Below are positions 61,046-64,000 of a stretch of DNA of 64,000 bases, piece by piece. The DNA lies in assembly GCA_011316305.1 (NCBI GenBank), contig SAUG01000166.1:32900-96899 (forward strand). The letters are read 5' to 3'. Made by a program: the position numbers and the translations under genes. The notes beneath the pieces were generated by a model that was not told where the DNA came from, made no database searches, and saw only the letters and a program-made list of their open reading frames with translations. Within the stretch, counting starts at the first letter, position 1. Every line of letters begins with the position of its first letter. Source of the stretch: Rusavskia elegans. Its lineage: Eukaryota > Ascomycota > Lecanoromycetes > Teloschistales > Teloschistaceae.

Positions 61046-61282
61046 ACCGCCATGGCGCATCTATCACACGAACGGGTCCAGCACCTATATCAGGAATTTG
61101 GAGAGCTGAAAGTGCTTGACGATATCATCCGTCACCGCGCCGCTGATGACCCTCCTGTGCCTATCCTCGGCTACCCTCGATTCAAACACAGTGTCGATGA
61201 CTAAGAGTTGTTCACTGGGAATCAATTGGATCTTTTTGTTGATGCTGCGGTCAAGTATTTCATCAAATGTGGCTTTGAACCG

Positions 61283-61375
61283 GTATGTTCTCTTCCTCCT
61301 TGCCTCCACCGCATCTCATCTTTCCCACAATAACCCGCCAAACCGATTAGGTGACTGATATGACAATGTTTATAG
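61283..61375 (+). other. Intron 1 of the NRPS-like gene
   Basis: Donor gtatgt after KCGFEP and acceptor tttatag before NGRKTIALLAPSN. Splicing is phase 0 and restores the conserved N-terminal adenylation segment. Confidence 0.85.
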
Positions 61376-62121
61376 AACGGAAGGAAAACAATCGCACTCC
61401 TAGCCCCGTCAAACTTGGCCTTTATTGTCTCCTTTTTCGCCCTTAGCAGACTTGGCTACACAATCCTCTCCCTCTCCCTCCGCATCACTCCAACAGCAAT
61501 ACTCAACCTCCTCCAGAAGACAAATTGCACGACGATCGTCCATGGTCAACTGCCACCTATCCAAGCCGCCTTGCAAGGGATCAACCAAAAGCTGCCTATG
61601 GTCGCAGTACGAATACCACTTCGCAGCGACTATGACCTCATAAAGCACACTCTCCCATACTTCACCCGCGAGTACGATAAGGAGGAGGAAAACTCCCGAA
61701 CAGCCTTGATCATCCACTCCTCCGGCTCCACAGGTCTACCGAAACCCATTTTCCTCAGTCACAGAGCCCTCCTATGCCACCCAACACAAGGTTCTGGCCT
61801 CCACAACTTTAATGCGCTGCCTTGGTATCATCTGTACGGCATCTCTACATCCCTCCAAGCAATGTGGATGCGGAAGACCGCTTACCTGTACAATGTATCC
61901 CTGCCGCTTACAGCTGAGAACCTCGCCGCCGTGGTCGAGAAAGTACGACCAGAAGCTGTGCAGGTCATCCCATATGTACTCGGTCTCATTGCCGAGAAAG
62001 AAGCTGGTGTTGAGGCTCTGAAAAGCTGCAAACTTGTTACTGCAGCTGGAGCCCGTACGCCAGATGAGTTTGGGGATCCGTTGGTGAAGAAAGGTGTTAA
62101 TCTCGGTGTTGTCTTTGGAAC

Positions 62122-62176
62122 GTTCGTAACTTACACGTCCCTAGGTTACTGTATTAATACTAACTGGGCAAACAAG
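62122..62176 (+). other. Intron 2 of the NRPS-like gene
   Basis: Donor gttcgt after VVFG-T, branch ctaac and acceptor aacaag. Joining gives VFGTTEVG, the expected A5-type motif, and continues in frame with MRRAHGDDSWDF. Confidence 0.85.
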
Positions 62177-63239
62177 CACCGAAGTTGGTCTCCCCGGCGA
62201 TACAATGCGTCGAGCTCACGGTGATGACTCCTGGGACTTTATCCGGATCTATGCCAATATCCGCCAGCATATCTACATGAGCCCCTTGGGGGACAACCTC
62301 TTCGAGTTCGTATACCTGAAAGGTCATCCTGCACTCTCCACTATTGAAGTCTAGGACGATCCGCTCCCCGGCTCATGGCATTCCAAAGATGTCTTCACTC
62401 CACACCCTACCATCCCCGATGTATGGAAATACGTTACTCGCCTTGATGACCGTGTCACGCTCATCAACGGCGAGAAAGTCCTTCCGCTACCTATTGAAGG
62501 TCGTATGCGAGAGGATCCACTGGTCCGAGAAGCCGCCATCGTAGGTGTCGATCGCTCAATCCCAGGCCTTCTCGTCTTTCGCTCCACAGGTACAGACGGT
62601 TTATCCGAGGAAGCGTTTCTCGACGCAATCTGGCCTTCTGTCGTGGAAGCGAACTCGCGAGCCGAAGCCTTCTCCCAGATCACGCGAGACATGATTAAAG
62701 TCTTTCCCTCAAATATCACATACCCGCAAACAGACAAGGGCAGTATAATCCGTGCTCAGATATACAGAGTCTTTGCCTCCGAAATTGAAGACCTTTACAC
62801 CAAAATCGAGGCTCTCTCCGGAGGGGGTCCGAAATTGGACTTACCCGCTACCGAAGAATGGATCATGAGATCCTTCCGCGATACAATCGGCATCACACTC
62901 CCATCAACCGAAACCGATTTCTTCTCCTCTGGCGTCGACAGCCCGAAAGCTATTCAAATGCGGCGACTGATACAAAAGACCTTGGACCTGCAAGGAGCAA
63001 CACTGAGTCCCAATATCGTATATGAGAAAGCGAATGCCCGAGATCTGGCTCTCTACCTGTTCGCGCTTCGCCGGGGGGAAGAAATCCAGCAAGAAGACGA
63101 TTCAACACTCGCGCAACAGCTGATCAAAAAGTACTCCATCTTCGAGAAACATGAACTTCTCAACGGACTGGACTATGGCGTCAATGGCGACGTCGTAAAG
63201 CGTTGGGCAAATGCCGCCGCTCGAACCCCCCTCCTCCCC

Positions 63240-63283
63240 GTCCCCCCCCCCTGCAGCCCAACTTACTGACTACCAATATCCAG
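63240..63283 (+). other. C10 homopolymer and candidate damaged intron before the R domain
   Basis: The region has a run of ten C (63242-63251), a branch-like ttactgac and an acceptor-like atatccag just before FLTGTTGSIG. Removing 44 nt from the gtcccc would keep phase 0 on both sides. Alternatively the C run caused a plain frameshift. Sequence alone does not decide. Confidence 0.45.
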
Positions 63284-64000
63284 TTCCTGACCGGCACCAC
63301 CGGCTCCATAGGCGCACATACCCTCTCCCAACTCCTCTCCAACCCCACCATCACAAAAATCTACTGTCCCGTCCGGGGCTCCAACCCCCTCCAACGCGTC
63401 TTCGCCTCCCTCTCCACCCGCCACCTCTCCGTCCCCGAAAAGCACCAACACAAGATCTTCGCGTTCGAAAGCGATCTCAGCCAACCCGATTTCAATCTCG
63501 ATCCCTCTACCTTCGCTTTGCTGAAACGCGAGTGCGCACTCATCATCCACATCGCCTGGCCCGTAAACTTCAACCTGCCGCTCAAAAGTTTCGAGCCATA
63601 CATTCGCGGCCTGCAAAACTTGCTCTCATTATCCATGGGCGTAAAGCGACCACAGCCTGCGCAGCTCTTTTTCGCGTCGTCGATATCCGTGGCGTTGAAC
63701 TCGCCTGCCTGTTCGGTCGTGCCTGAATCTTTACAGTCGCACTACACGCACGTTTCGGCAACGGGGTACGCGAGGTCGAAGTTTGTGGGGGAGCATGTAG
63801 TATTGAGGGCTGTGGAGGAGACGGGGGCTAGAGCGTATGTGCTAAGGATTGGACAGGTGGTTGGGGATACGGAGGTTGGGTTGTGGAATGATGGGGAGTT
63901 TTTGCCGATGATGATTTAGGAGTTCGTTGGTATTGGGGGTTTTGCCTTTGTTGTCTGAGGTGAGCAATATAGAGTGCTTCCTCTTTCCCTCCCTCCCCCC

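Larger units (their letters stand above)
61052..64000 (+). pseudogene. Decayed NRPS-like adenylate-forming reductase (A-T-R), right end outside window
   Basis: Start ATG 61052 (ccgccATGg context) gives MAHLSHERVQHLYQEFGELK. The adenylation domain has LIIHSSGSTGLPKPIF (ATP-binding A3 motif) near 61715. The thiolation domain has DFFSSGVDSPKAIQM with the phosphopantetheine Ser near 62941. The reductase domain has FLTGTTGSIGAHTL (NADP-binding, about 63284) and TGYARSKFVGEH (YxxxK, about 63760). Such enzymes activate a carboxylic acid, bind it as a thioester and reduce it to an aldehyde. Lesions: TAA at 61202 in exon 1, TAG at 62352, TAG at 63917 and a likely shift near 63940. Two introns splice cleanly. 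The frame change near 63240-63283 may be a C10-run shift or a third intron with a damaged donor. Confidence 0.9.

Overview
The window looks like nuclear DNA of a filamentous ascomycete (Pezizomycotina). It has short spliceosomal introns with CTGAC/CTAAC-type branch sites, a fungal non-reducing polyketide synthase (NR-PKS), a fungal adenylate-forming reductase, a Zn2Cys6 DNA-binding domain, and a 50-kb block carrying the signature of repeat-induced point mutation (RIP). In that block CpA and TpG are almost absent, TpA is very common and CpG is kept.

Left arm (1-9530, normal composition, everything on the minus strand): a decayed NR-PKS (1-6161) with the order SAT remnant, KS, AT, PT, ACP, ACP, thioester reductase; a truncated PMP20-type peroxiredoxin (6263-6684); and an apparently intact class A flavin monooxygenase (7295-8693, one intron, 448 aa). 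This is what a secondary-metabolite cluster making a reductively released, then hydroxylated aromatic polyketide would leave behind. It is mostly dead: indels, stops, a KS His-to-Tyr change and a deletion that removed most of SAT and the end of the peroxiredoxin.

Centre (about 9535-59570): a RIP-mutated nest of transposons whose boundaries I could set from terminal motifs and target-site duplications (TSDs). From left to right these are: a Ty3-type element A (10323-19293, minus) containing a 987-bp unclassified insertion and a 532-bp hAT-type MITE; a tRNA-like/SINE-like repeat; chromovirus B1 (20290-28408, minus); a gag-only LTR element C1 (28654-32002, minus); chromovirus B2 (32727-44555, plus), itself containing a nearly unmutated solo LTR (33703-34093) and a second gag-only element C2 (39447-42801); a 7.1-kb hAT element (44795-51904) with a transposase relic and a second, convergent gene relic; and a hAT-type MITE (51945-58541) split by a tandem LTR-gag-LTR-gag-LTR array (51993-58269).

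Right arm (59570-64000, normal composition): about 1.2 kb without a supportable gene, then a truncated Zn2Cys6 domain (60907-61045) joined directly to the start of a decayed A-T-R NRPS-like reductase (61052 to the window end). Both arms are secondary-metabolism genes, so the island either sits inside one cluster or joins two. Lesions in the arms are mostly indels and junction deletions, with a few CpA-to-TpA changes compatible with RIP leakage.
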